Source of the DNA: Vitis vinifera
Lineage: Eukaryota; Streptophyta; Magnoliopsida; Vitales; Vitaceae
Direction of reading: 5' to 3'
Length of the DNA: 64,000 nucleotides
Assembly: GCF_030704535.1 (NCBI RefSeq)
Contig: NC_081821.1
Coordinates: 6,401,001-6,465,000 of the forward strand
Shown here piece by piece: positions 20,301 to 32,671 of the stretch. The stretch's first letter is position 1; every line of letters starts with the position of its first letter. The notes below the pieces were generated by a model. It saw only the letters and a list, made by a program, of their open reading frames with translations, did not search any database and was not told where the DNA came from. Both the position numbers and the translations under genes were made by a program.

Positions 20301-23300
20301 CTCGCTTAGTTTAAAATGGGAAATAGGGTGGGGATGGGGAATAATTTTACAAGCCCCATGGGGATGAGAGAGCCTTCTTTGACCTAGCCTTGCCTTGTTT
20401 ACATCTTTAATAAAAATGTGGTTCTTCCAATACCTATAGGTAGAACCCATTTTAAAGCTCTCAAGATCAACCTGAAGACAATTCAAAAGACAAAAGTTAG
20501 AGATGAGCTCTTCAAGGGAGATTCCTAGTTTCTGTAAATCTTCGAAGGAAATTATAACTATTATTGAAAGAATCTTCAATTTCTTCAAAGTGTTTACGAA
20601 TTGTCAAGATCTTTAAAGTTTCAAGGTCAAAATTTACATAATCCAAGGTCAAGTTGATTAGGCCCACAATAAATATTATTCAAGCCCTTGATAAATATTA
20701 TTCAAGCCAAGATCCAAGTCAAGTCGAATCCCTAGTCAAGTCAATGCCTAAGTGAAGCCAATGCCTAACTCAACTTAAGATTCAAACAACATCAAGTCAA
20801 AGTCCAAGTTAAGCTTCTGCGGTATCAAATCTTCAACAACTCTTCATTTGAGATCAAACTTTTTAAGCCCTCAGTTCACAATTACGAAAGGAAGAATTAG
20901 AGGATAAAATAAATATTGCACCTATATCATTCTTCAAATTAAAAAAAATCTAATCCGATTGAGCATAATTTTTCTTCGAAGAGAAATCTGTGCATACAAG
21001 ACCTTTTAGGGTAGCATGGGCATCAAAGTCGATTTTTAATTAGACGGCTGGAATTAACACGATTGGGATCTAAGGGAACAACTATTAAAAGTGCTTGCAA
21101 AAAGGCACAACAAAGTAGACATGAAGTATACAAATATGGCCCATAGGCAAGCAATAAAAGAAGAGAGAAAGATTAAAACCCACCTTCTCACAAACACCCA
21201 GCTCCCACAAGGGCTGGAAACCCTTTAGTGAAAACCAAAAAAAGAGAAGAAAAAAAAAAAAAAACCCTATCCAAAACGAACAAAGAACCCCTAGCAGAAC
21301 CACTAATGGCCAACAGAGACCCCTACCACTAATTCCCCACCCCCCTTCCCTTTCCTTTTACTATGGACGGAACACTGTTATAATTGACTAAGCACTTGAG
21401 CCTTCAGATTTCCTTCTAAAGTCACAAAGAGGACAAGGATTTTCGCCTTCCTCCTAACACCTTAACCCCAAAACCTTTCTTCGCTTCCAATTTTCTTTAA
21501 AGAAAGTTGTTTTCCTTTTCAAAGCCCAAAATTGGCATCCCCAAACAATTGGAGAACTCGACAAAACCTTCGAGTAGACTCGCAAACTCCTCCCCCTCCG
21601 CTACGCCTCCCAAACTTGCATCCCCAAGAGGATCTACCTCCTTAATTTTGACCTCTGAAACTGATGTTCCCTTTGCCATCTTCCCTGAAAGCTCCAAGGA
21701 CCCATCTTGCACCCACAACTCGGGAGTCGAAGGACCCGAATACGAGGGTGTAGAAGAAAATTTCCAATTAGGGAAAAACTTTAATTTGTTATACTAGGGA
21801 AAAACTTTTGGTATCATCATACATATACAAAAGTGAAATTCATTAATACTAAGTGCCTAATTATGTCCTTTATGAAATGGCTATCTAGGGAATGGTTGGG
21901 ATATCATCTAATGCTAAATATTTTGTGATGTAATGATGGATATTGTCAAACAAACTAGCATCCTATTCAAATAAGCTATTCCACTAGAGAGGTGAGGGAG
22001 TCTTATGGGACGGGCCTTTGGAAAGACATTAGAAAGGGTTGGGAGGAGTTCTTTCTTAGAACTAGGATTCGTATTGGAAATGGGAGACGAACCAGATTTT
22101 GGTGGGACATTTGGATAGGAGACTCTAATCTAAAGGATCTCTTCCCTCTGCTGTTTAGAATTGCAGCACATGATTCTGCAGTAGTGGCTGATCTTTGGGC
22201 AGACAAGAAGGTGGTGGCGGGGGCTGGGAGGTGCACTTTAGAAGATCCTTTCAAGATTGGGAGTTGGAGGAGGTGAATCGCTTTTTGGGTTACATTTCTG
22301 CAGTAAAGGTGCAAGAAGGGGAGGATTTTCTGGTTTGGAAAATTGAGAGGAAAGGAATATTTAAGGTAAAATCTTATTATAGGTCTTTGAAGGAAGACAA
22401 CAACCCTTTATTTCCAGCAAAGGAGGTTTGGGGTTCGTATGCCCCTTTAAGAACTCGTTTTTTTGCTTGGGAAGAAGTTTGGGGTAAAATTTCTACTGTA
22501 GGTATGCTAATGAGGAGGGGTTGGTCTATGGTTAATAGATGCAATCTTTGCAAAGAGAATGAGGAAACAACGAACCACATCCTTATTCATTGTGGTAAGA
22601 CAAGGAATCTTTGGACTTGGTTGTTTTCTTCTTTTGGGGTGGTGTGGGTGCTCCCGGAATCAGTGAGAAATCTGCTTCTTGAATGGAAAATTAAAGGTCT
22701 GGGGAAGAAAAGGAGTGTAGTTTGGAAAATGGCGCCTATTTGTCTGTTTTGGTGTATTTGGGGAGAGCGGAATCGAAGAATCTTCCAAGAGGAAGAGATG
22801 TCAGATATGAGCTTGAGGAAACTCTTTTTTCGGTCTCTTCTTGAGTGGTCTCAACAATTTTTGGACTTGGACTTGGACTATCTCTCTTTTCGGAATTTGT
22901 TGGGTGATCGGGTTGTTGTTTAACTATTCCTTCTTAGGCTTTCTCTTTCTTTTGTTGCCATGATTCGGGCCTTCTTTGTATACAGCCTGTGTACGTAGGG
23001 AGCGCCCCCTGTTTTTTGGCGTGTATTAATCTAATGTTCTTCTTTGTCTATCAAAAAAAAAAAAAAAAAGTTATTTTCCCTCATCCATATGGTGGTTTTT
23101 TTGTGGCATAGCAAAAGAAAATTTTGGGATAGAATCCTATACGATCAGCTTCCATCAAAATTGAGTATCAAAATTTCCTGTATAATGGTTGAAGCCCAGA
23201 GACTTCTGGAATTCCCTGTAACTGTTGAAACATATAGGTCATTAATTGGGCCAAAATCAAAGAATTTCAAGATCATCTTTTAGGGATGCAGACATATATT

Positions 23301-23975
23301 CATGAATGTTAAAAATTAAAATCTTTTGGAGAACTATTAAATTGATATCAAATATTAGAGGGTGCCTTTTGGTTGAACTGGCATAATATGACAGTAGTCT
23401 ATGTTGATTAATTTTTAATTGAAAGTTTTGCTTCCTTTCTGATTAGATTGTTTTTGTTGTTTTCTGAATGAAAATTACCTAATGTGTTAATGTCAACCTG
23501 ATGCATGACTCTCTCTCTCTCTTGCAGAAAGATTCGGACTGTGGAGGAGATATTATCCATTGACATTAAACCTGGTTGGAAGAAGGGGACAAAGATCACT
23601 TTCCCGGAGAAGGGTAACCAGGAGCCTGGTGTCATTCCAGCTGATCTTATTTTTGTGGTAGATGAGAAACCCCATCTAGTGTTTAAAAGGGATGGGAATG
23701 ATCTGATAGTTGACCGGGAGATCACACTGCTGGAGGCGCTAACTGGTAAGGCCCTTGAGCTGAAAACCCTGGACGGAAGGAGTCTTGAGATCCAATTGAC
23801 AGATATCGTCAAACCAGGCTATGAGATGGTTGTTCCAAATGAAGGAATGCCAATCTCAAAAGAACCCAGTAGGAAGGGAAACCTGAGGATCAAATTTGAC
23901 GTCAACTACCCATCAAGGCTTACCTCAGAACAGAAATCTGATTTAAAGAGAGTATTGGGAGGAAGCTCATCATGA
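17330..23975 (+). CDS. Type II DnaJ/HSP40 co-chaperone (DNAJB1/DjB13-like)
   Basis: HSP70 co-chaperone that delivers clients and stimulates ATP hydrolysis; probably cytosolic, as no targeting signal is seen. Exons 17330-17895 and 23528-23975 give 1014 bases, 337 aa, the usual length for the class. The J domain (1 to about 70) has the catalytic HPD at residues 32-34. A Gly-rich linker follows ([12 protein letters not shown]), then the substrate-binding DnaJ C-terminal domain (about 160-330: [48 protein letters not shown]). There is no CxxCxGxG zinc finger, which makes it type II. The donor after TTCGG was chosen over a second GT nine bases downstream because it gives the family spacing SDAFGK. 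The 5632-base intron carries a LINE. It looks intact. Confidence 0.95.
20201..20400. repeat. Two-copy imperfect tandem repeat in DnaJ intron
   Basis: Two units of about 100 bases (about 20201-20306 and 20307-20400) share tagtttaa.atgggaaat, ggaataattttacaagc and a gccttcttgac-like end. No coding potential. Confidence 0.6.
21085..21797 (-). mobile_element. Possible decayed LINE remnants on the minus strand
   Basis: On the minus strand, 21718-21497 encodes a short peptide with [10 protein letters not shown], which resembles the region ahead of the endonuclease in plant L1 elements. About 21303-21060 resembles an L1 3' tail (wording like ttgtatacttcatgtctactttgttgtgcc). If both are correct, this is one internally deleted LINE antisense to the host gene. 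Both matches are from memory. Confidence 0.3.
21990..23069 (+). mobile_element. 5'-truncated L1-type LINE, 3' end of ORF2 with poly-A tail
   Basis: In DnaJ intron 1, same strand. Two overlapping frames (21992-22276 and 22195-22923) encode the C-terminal part of a plant L1 ORF2: [10 protein letters not shown] and [12 protein letters not shown], then the zf-RVT domain ([26 protein letters not shown]). The switch between frames near 22200-22270 shows a frameshift. After the stop a 3' region ends in a pure A run (about 23053-23069), the mark of target-primed insertion. The element is non-autonomous because endonuclease and reverse transcriptase are missing. No target-site duplication was identified. 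Confidence 0.85.
23509..23527 (+). promoter_or_regulatory. CT-repeat polypyrimidine tract and acceptor of the DnaJ intron
   Basis: The acceptor of the 5.6 kb intron is preceded by a (CT)n microsatellite running to TTGCAG at 23522-23527. Length changes in this run could alter splice strength. The acceptor is supported by reading phase. Confidence 0.7.
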
Positions 23976-25519
23976 TTTCACACTTAAAAAGGTCAAGGTA
24001 AGGGGTGACCATATTAACACAATTAGATGTTTCAGTTGCTGTTGGATGTAAATATGGCAAATGTATGCAATTGAAGAAAATGTGAATACTAGGAAGAAGT
24101 TTTAATGGGGTGGAAGAAAGAGCTGTGGGGGAAAAATATAGTGTGGTCCTTATAATCCAATGTTTGGACATATTGGTGATAATAGGATGGGTTTCCTCTG
24201 GCTGCCAGTGGGGATGGACCTCAGAACCTAACTAAAAGAAATAGCTAGGTAATGTATGCCTGAGTTCTGTCAGTTTTTTGGCTAGTGATTTGTTGCCTAT
24301 GATTTGCAATTGTGTATTATTGGATGTATTCCTTGGATCTAGAACAGAGTAAATGAATTGGTTACCTTTTTAACTTGAGTAATATTAAATTTAATGTATT
24401 GGTTGATTTAAAGATTCAAAGTATGCTGTTTTGTTTTTCTTTTTCTTTTGGGTTCATAGATAATGTCATCGCTTGCAACTTTTATGGTGACTCAGTGTAG
24501 TATCAGTCTCTTGCAGGTCTTTCATCTCTAGTACTTATCTTTATTTCCATGGCAATGACATCCTCTTGTATATCTTTCATTTGAGGTGCCAACCCAAATT
24601 TTTATAATCCATAAGTAGTTGTCTTTGCTGTTCTCCTTGGATGTAAATTTCAGCTAGTTATGAGTCTTAGAAGATGTTTAAAGATGGAACATTGCAACTC
24701 TGGAATCTGGAGTGGAAATAGAACCCATTACTTGTTTGTTAGTCCGGACAAAATTGCAGGTTTAAATCTTGAGAACATTTGTCAATAAGGTTTAGATATG
24801 TAGCTGCAAATCTGTATCTGAACTTGCAGCTGTAGACTCCTTCAGTGCCTGAGACCGTATCTACATCATAAACAACTGGATGGCTCAAGAAGATGGATAT
24901 CAGCAGCCTTATTGAAGGACCTTTCTTGTCTAGAATTAGTCACTTAGAGGCCCATTGAATTAATTGCCTAGTGCTACCTTGCTTGAAGAATTGGTTTAAA
25001 TTGTCATCTTAATGTCTTCCTTGATGTTAGGTGCTAAAATATCTTTATTTACTGTAACACTTAATTGACTTGTGATTTATGAAACTATATGCCCAACCAC
25101 CAGTGGAGGATTACTGATAAGTGATGAGTGGTAACCACTAGTCCTTTACTTTTTGCTAAATTATATATGATCTAGTCCTCCCGCACTACATACTTTGCCT
25201 CTACCCACTCTTGTTGAGTCGTAGAAAATAAAATTTTATTATCGCTATGTTTGGTAGCAGGAAAGTATTTTTTAATAAAAAAAAGTTAAATATTATTAAA
25301 ATTAATGAGAAATTTTTGTATTTTTAAATTATTTAATATTTACTAACTTTAAATTTATTTCTTTTTCTTTTTTATTTCTTAAATGTTTTAAAAATCATTG
25401 GGTATTTAAAAAAATTAAATAAATTATCATGCTTGTGCAAAAAGCCCAACTCTTTATCTGCACTGGGTGGCTGAGAGTTGAAGCAGCATGTTGATGCATG
25501 AGGACAAGACACCAGTTGT

Positions 25520-25551
25520 CTAACTTCTAACTTCTAACTTCTAACTTCTAT
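25520..25551. repeat. (CTAACTT)n minisatellite
   Basis: Four tandem 7-base units, CTAACTT. Confidence 0.85.
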
Positions 25552-28121
25552 TCTGTTGTGCATATTCTTATCGAATCCTAAAATCATGCACTCCTCATCC
25601 TCACAACCCGACAAGTGTGTGGAACAAGCTATGCTAAGACACAAAACTCAATTAATTTTAAATACAAGTAGTATTCCCGAGACAAGAATTTCAGTTCCTT
25701 AATACTTGCTTCCAAACGCAAAAAGTTGGATCTTTCAATTCAAAACACATCAACTCTACTGGTGATGTGTAACCCAGGAATCTTAGATTCCTCGAGTCGA
25801 GGACAACAGGGGACAAATTTGATCATACCTTTGACACATACAGACACTACTAAACTTAACCACCAAATAAAAAAGCAGAGGACTTTCAAGAGTAACTGAT
25901 GAGAGATTTTGGCCTAAAATAATTTTTAAATTCACCAAACTGGTATCTGTCACTACTAAACTCATTGTGTCTGAGGCCAAGTTGGGCATGATTGTTCCAC
26001 TTAGATCTTTTCCATGATGTATCACTCATGAGGATTTGGGTATCATTAGGGTAACTTTATGCATATATCATCTATGACCATATCATCATGGTCATAAAAT
26101 GAATGCTCAGACTGTGACACCCTTCTTTGTAGGGTATTATTCCCTTTTTCTTTCTTTTGCAATCTTTTCTTTTTGAAAGGACAAGTATTGTGAGATACTT
26201 GTTGGTTGTCATTTCCATACATGTGAAAATATTTCTCAAAGTGATTCCTTTCCTACTTCATATCATACTCCATTTTCTTCTTCTTTTCCTTGGCAAAAAG
26301 ACAAATATGCAATCAATTACTTTAAAAATGAATGTTGAGTTGGCCAAAACATGTATGGACAAATCAATGCCTTCCTTTCTCTTTGTTCTGTTGTTTTTCC
26401 CATCTATCATCATGCCCAATCATCTTGCTTCTTTTCTGGCACAGTTTGTAAAGCATCCACCAAAAGATTTCACTGTATCATTAGTAAAATGATGCAGCAG
26501 GGTATGGTGTATGGGCTTAAAAGCAATCACATCCGTGAATCTATTATACTTTTTGGATTTCCTTTCTACTTTTTTTTCTTTTTTGTCTGGTATTCTGAAA
26601 AAATCAGAACACTTTTGCTTTTCATGTGCAGAAAGCTCTTGGTACATAGGAGGAATGGTAGAATAATCTCAATCAAAATCCACTTGCATAGGTAAAGGCA
26701 GAATATATAGGCCTGTAGGCCCCTCCCTCAAAGGCTCAAGCCTACCTCCACTTGCAGAGAGCTACTCTTCTGGATGCCCTGTTGATCCAATCAACCACCC
26801 ACTTCCTTATCTTTCCTTTTTTATGCTTCTATTCCACTGCCAAACCAACCATCATCCCAAAAGATCAAAAAGGAAAAATGGGAAGTGGTCATATGGTCGA
26901 AATTGATACTTAAGTTTCATTTTTTTCATACTTAATATGATGTAGAATTGGTTCCTTGAAAATTTTCCATATAACATAAATGGATTTTTTGATTTTTTTT
27001 TTTTTCATTTGAGTAGTGCTAATTTGTAAATAATGGTCACAGTCCAAAAGAAACTTAAAAGAATTCTTTGGAGAAAATAGTATTTTTGTTTCATTTAGTA
27101 AGTTGTGTACCATTAAAGAACAAGAATGCACCACCAAGAATCAGGGAGGCCCTACAGATGGAGGGTTTTTTTTTCTTTTTTCTTTTCTCAATTGCAATAA
27201 AGATAATGTTCAATGTGGACATATATCATATTTCTAACCTCTTCACCACATATCTTCTCAAAAAAGCATCGATGAAAATTGATATTTTTCAATATCATGT
27301 GAGTCATCGTGATTGTGATATACTATATCGAATATGAAAAAAAGTTATTTGAGATTATATATGTATGAATTTCTTTTAATCTTACAAATATATTTTAAAA
27401 CTATAAGAACCTCTTTGGATCCAGAGTTACGAGTCATTATATTGATAGAGAATAGAGATTAAGAAAGAAATAACACCTGGTAGTACTCAAAGATGTACCA
27501 ACATGTACCAAGAAAAAAGGGGGCTTATCTAGTAAATTAAGCATATGATTAGAAAAATTTTTACCCAAAGGAGGAAGAAAAAATGCAAGCGAAAGGCTGT
27601 TAACTTACTGGCTTAGGGCAGATAAGTGACAAGACACCCACTTGCATGAACAAGGAAACTAAGGGGCCACACCCATAAATTTGTGCAATCCACATCAGAA
27701 GCAAAAGATAGCTTTATTCCAATGAAGGGTGGAGGGTATTATTTTTGGGTATAAAGGAAAGGAAGGCCTTGATTCGATGGAGAAGGAAAATGAAGGGGCC
27801 AAGGGAGGGGGGTGGGGACAGAGCCAATGTGTGGTTTTATTCCCATATCGACAGTAGGATATGAGGTGTTACGGGGGTAGTACGGATGTACCTTGTTTGG
27901 AGTAGAAGACAAACATCATGTGGAGTGATTTATTTAGGGGCATAGCCTTTGGCTGGCTTTAAAAGTTGTGTAGTTGCAGGCAGCAGGCTTGCAACATGCA
28001 ACCAAACGCGTTTGTCCATTGAATGGGACATGGTGGCACATGACTCTGCTTCTCCCTTCCACCCTTGCATGCATCAGCATTTCACATGCCCATGCAATGC
28101 CTTGGGTCATTGGGTCCCCCC

Positions 28122-28147
28122 TTATTTATTTATTTATTTATTTATTT
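28122..28147. repeat. (TTTA)n microsatellite
   Basis: Six tandem TTTA units in non-coding DNA. Confidence 0.85.
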
Positions 28148-31100
28148 TTGTGTTGTTGTTTTGTTTATGGTATAGGTATAGGGCATATAGGGTATGGATG
28201 GGTTGGCACGCTAGGGACGGGAAAAAAATTTGGTGGCTCATAGTGGAAAAAAGAACACCATATGTATTTTGCATGATAATGGGAATGGATAAACTTTCTG
28301 TACTCCAAAATCAAAATTCTTGGTAGAATTATTGTATGACTTCTTATGTCATGTGACACCCAAGTCATTAAGCTATGGGAATTTGGGGTCATTGAGAAAC
28401 CTTTGTGTTTTGGGATCGAACATTCAAAGTATTCCGGTGTTTAAGTTTAATTTAATTGAATGTCATTAAGTGTTTGAATTATTTGATTTTTTTTTATGGG
28501 TGTTTGAATGTTGTTTATTTTTTATTAATGTTTGAATCCCGCTAAATATTAAATCTATTTATTTTTATATATGTAAAAATAATTATTTTATTTCTTTTTC
28601 TTTTTTAAAGTAATTTAACATATTTCAAAATATACTAAATGTCAAAATTTATTATTGTTAGTCCAAGATTTAGCTAAACGTAGTAACAAAATAACGGCTA
28701 GGATTCAACGTTTAATTTTCAAATGTGATAGAAAAAAATTATCTTGGATCAATCAAGTAGCTCTACAACTAAATGCTATGAAGCTAATAAGGACTAAGTT
28801 AAAGTGCTAATTAATAAGGATAAATATGCTTTAACGTTAATCTTTATAAACTAGGCTCATTTGAACAAAAGAGAATAAACTCTTCAAAATGCCTCTTAAA
28901 AAAAGTTCATTTATGTATTATTAATGATTTTTATGAAAAATGATATTGATTCTTTCAAAAATAAAAACTCAGGTTTTGACATACATTTTCATAATTAAAA
29001 AATGGTTTTCAAGATTAAGTTTTAAGCCATTAAAGGTTACTTGTGCAACAATTTTTTAGTTTTTTTGCATATTTGATCAATGATCGTCTAAAATGATCAA
29101 TTGGTTGAGAAATGGGCAAAAAGAGTAGATTGGGAGCGACCATCCATATCATAACCAACTAAGAACTTCAAATGGTTGAGTATGGATCAACCAATTTCTT
29201 AACTAGTTGAGTCAAACCATGTTAAAATATTTGTTTGTATTTGCTCTTCTCCTCTTCTCAATCTCTTTACTTTATTATACAGTTATACTTTTATTTATTA
29301 TTTTATTGTTATTTCTTATTATTGCATTTCTTAATTATGATGCCCAATTTGGGTTTTGGAGAAGCAAATTTTTTGAAAAGGATGATCACCCAATTTACAT
29401 CCCCACCTCTTGAATGACTCTCTAGGTTTATTAATTAAATTGATTTCATAATTATCAAAATAAAAATTTTATAATATTTAACTACATAATTAGTAGAAAT
29501 TTGGTAATGGGATATTAATTAGTTGGAAATCGAAAATGGAATAATGATTAGGATTATGTCGTAAAACGAAACAAATGCAAATAAAGTAGAGACCAAAATA
29601 TACTTACTTTAATATGTATATATAATGGGGTGAATTAGTTGAGAAAATGAAAGATAAGGAGAATGAGAGAAAGATAGAATAAGACAAAGAGAGAGAGAAA
29701 GAGAGTATTTCTTTCTTTCTTGGATGAGAGAAAGAGAGTACAGGGGATGGAAGACCTTTTATGGTCAATGGTTCCCATTTACTCGTCTTAAATGAAGCTC
29801 ATAAATGAACTTGATGAGTAAATGAAGTTCATAAATGAACTTCAATTGAAACATTAAGGTGGTCATTCGCCACCCATTTATAACACTTCCCTTGTATGAC
29901 CACCATATTAAAAGAATATGACATTAAAACTTTGCTAATAAAAAAAAAACCTAGTAAAGGAAAAATAGTACAATATTCTTATAATATTTAATTTCATTGA
30001 GAATGTGATGAACTATCATATAACAATAATAACAAAGATACAACTTTGGTTTTAATTTTAAAATTTTATAGGTTTAGTTTAGATTATTATTTTTTAAAAA
30101 TCTAAATTAAGTAGTTTTTTTTTTCTATGTTGTTGGTATCATTTTTTAGTAACAATACATGAAAAAGAAAATTTAAATAAAAAAATGGAGAAAAAATGAG
30201 CACAATAAAACATATTCATGTCATATTTAGTTTTTTCAATATGACAACTTTGCTAACATATAACACATTTATTTTTCATTTAAATTGCATAAATTAAGGT
30301 TGTGTAGGGTTGCAAATTAGGTGAGTTGGTTGGGTGATGGCTAATTCAACTACAACTTGAATTAAAAAGCAATCAAATCGAACTTAACCTGACCCAGACT
30401 TTAACCCAAAGTACTTAATCCAAACTTAACCTAACATTATTTCTCTAAGTTCAAATTGAGTTCGGCTTGTTTATGTTAGATTCAAGTTGATTGGATCAGA
30501 CTTAGGTTAATTAGGTTGAATATGGATTAGTTTGATTGCATAATTCAAAACTCATCTAATTTTTTTTTTAAATTTTCTATGTATTTATGTGGAAATCTAA
30601 ATAGAAATATAACAAAATTTTAAGATAGCAATAAAAAAATTATATAAATTTATATATTTTTCTAAAAAAAGCATATGATATAATATAATTTAATATTTTT
30701 TCTTAGACATATAAAAAGAAAATGAATATTATTATATATGATAATATATATTACAAATATTATAAAAACATTATATTAAGTTCAAGTTAAACTTGAGTTA
30801 TCCATTACTTGACCTAAATCCAACCAATTGAGGTTAAGTTGAAAAAACTTGATCCAAGTCTAAATTGTTCAAGTCTGCCCAAACGTAGGACTAGGTTGTG
30901 GGTCGGACCAATCCCTCCAAATTATACTCCCAAGGTTGTGTGATTAATTTTTAAAGCAAGAGTTACTCAAAATTGTTAAAAATGGAATTTGAGTATAAAA
31001 GTTAAAAGCTAAAAAGGAAAAAAAAGAAGAAAAAAAGCAACTTTTTAAAATTAAAATAAAATATTTTTTTTAAATTTTTTCTATTAAGATAAGCAACTTG

Positions 31101-31181
31101 TTTTAAAATTTAAGTAAAAAATAACAATCCATTAATAACCATTTTGGATGTATGGTTAATAGGCTAAATATGACCAAGTAA

Positions 31182-31204
31182 TCTCTCTCTCTCTCTCTCT
31201 CTCT
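31182..31204. repeat. (CT)n microsatellite
   Basis: About eleven uninterrupted CT units in non-coding DNA. Confidence 0.9.
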
Positions 31205-31944
31205 AGTATACCTTAGTTGTAACTTGTTCAATGACAGATGTGATTCAATAATGACAGATGTGAATTTACGTGGCTAATGATGACATAATCATTTGATCTC
31301 TTTATGACAAAAAAAAAAATTACTAAATTGAATATCACTAGAGATTATTTATCATATCACTTTCATGACCACAAGATATAAACAAATGTCAAAACAATAG
31401 TGAGTGACATTAGCGACACCATTTTTATTATAGAGCTATGAATTTATTATGAATTAATTGGTTAAAATAAATGAAATGATGCGCGAATTTAAAAATGTTG
31501 GAGTTGGGTTTGGGTATTCAAGTGGGTTATCTACCCTATAAATGAGAGAAATAAGTGGTGATTTGGCCCTATAAATGAGATAAATAAGCGGAATAGTTTT
31601 TGAGAGTTTTAAAACTATTTAAAAACTTTCAATATTAAAGCACATTTTATTTTATTTTTTCTCGCTGTGAGAACTTTTACTATTATTTTTCATTATTAAA
31701 TCTTAACTCCCCACATGTTTTTACTTGAAAAATAATTTATTTTCTTATATAAATATCTTTCACCATTTTAATTATTTACATATAAATTTTTAAAAAATAT
31801 TATTTTTACAAAAAAATGAGAACATTTTTATTAAAAAGAAATAATAATAATAATAATAATAATAATTTTCACGATTTTTAATTTAAATTTGGCTTGTTAA
31901 TGACTCTTTTAATCAAATAACCTATTTACTATCAATATCATTAC

Positions 31945-32671
31945 TGTTGACGTAAAGTCAACTGGAGTCGAATCCTCCTTACGTTATACCTTTCAGAGCT
32001 TTTGTCCAACAATGAGGGACTGGGTGAGCTTCTTCCCTACATAAAGGATGTCCAAACAGATGGTCCAAGCACACCCCTCCAAAGTTTAAGTTAGATACAG
32101 ATAGGTCAGACTCTTTCAATGAGAGAATGAGTAGGTTAGCTTCATCATGTGTACCTTGTTTGTGTTTTATGAGAGGTTTTATAGTGCTTAGGAGGAGACC
32201 ACTATAGTGCTGACTAAGCACTTTGACCTTCTTGTAATGATGACAATTCTGCAGATGGTAGGTCAATCATTACAATTCTAGGCGACTGACAGGTGTTGTC
32301 AGAAGATATGGTATGATGTCTGATCATGCAATTACCCGTCCCCTCAACCTGCTAGAAGTGTGGAGTTGTGTGCGGTAGTTAATTGACATTGACTTAAGGG
32401 TTGAGAGAGGTCCCATCAGTCATTCCCTCGCTAGATATGAATGATTACGCAGGTCAAAGGGCCTTGAAGGCTGACTGAGCGGTACTATCCATTTAGAAAG
32501 TCCGATCGTGCTTGCTGTCTGTTTATGTAGGGAATGGGCCCTCCTGTCCGTGCCCAGACGACTTGGTCATGGTCTGGACAGGAGATCTCTGAACAATGCT
32601 TTCCTTTTATTCGGACAGTGCTTGGTTGGAAGTGACACGTGGAAGGGCGCCTACAATTACTCGATATAACA
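31945..32671. mobile_element. Probable solo LTR of a retrotransposon
   Basis: A 727-base island, clearly richer in GC than its surroundings, begins TGTTGAC and ends ATAACA, the TG...CA ends typical of LTRs. The left end has a palindrome, GTTGAC-gtaaa-GTCAAC at 31946-31962. The interior has a TATA-like stretch (gaggttttatag, about 32173). No internal domain adjoins it. The flanking five bases (attac and aatat) do not match, so the ends may be off or decayed. Confidence 0.5.

Larger units (their letters stand above)
23976..31944. other. Intergenic spacer without a recognised gene
   Basis: The first few hundred bases are probably DnaJ 3' untranslated region. The rest is AT-rich. About 25240-25400 resembles the interior of the MITE at 46212. 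About 30300-30890 is a repeat rich in AACCTGACCC- and AACTTAACC-like words, common in plant DNA transposons. No open frame longer than about 125 codons, and none recognisable. Confidence 0.5.

Noticed and set aside
30306-30890. Possible hAT-like element with AACCTGACCC-type words
   Set aside because: Proposed ends (agggttgcaaatt and tgcccaaacgta) are too degraded to define inverted repeats or a target-site duplication.
31979-32266. 95-codon minus-strand frame in the GC-rich island
   Set aside because: Lies inside the probable LTR; no protein similarity recognised.
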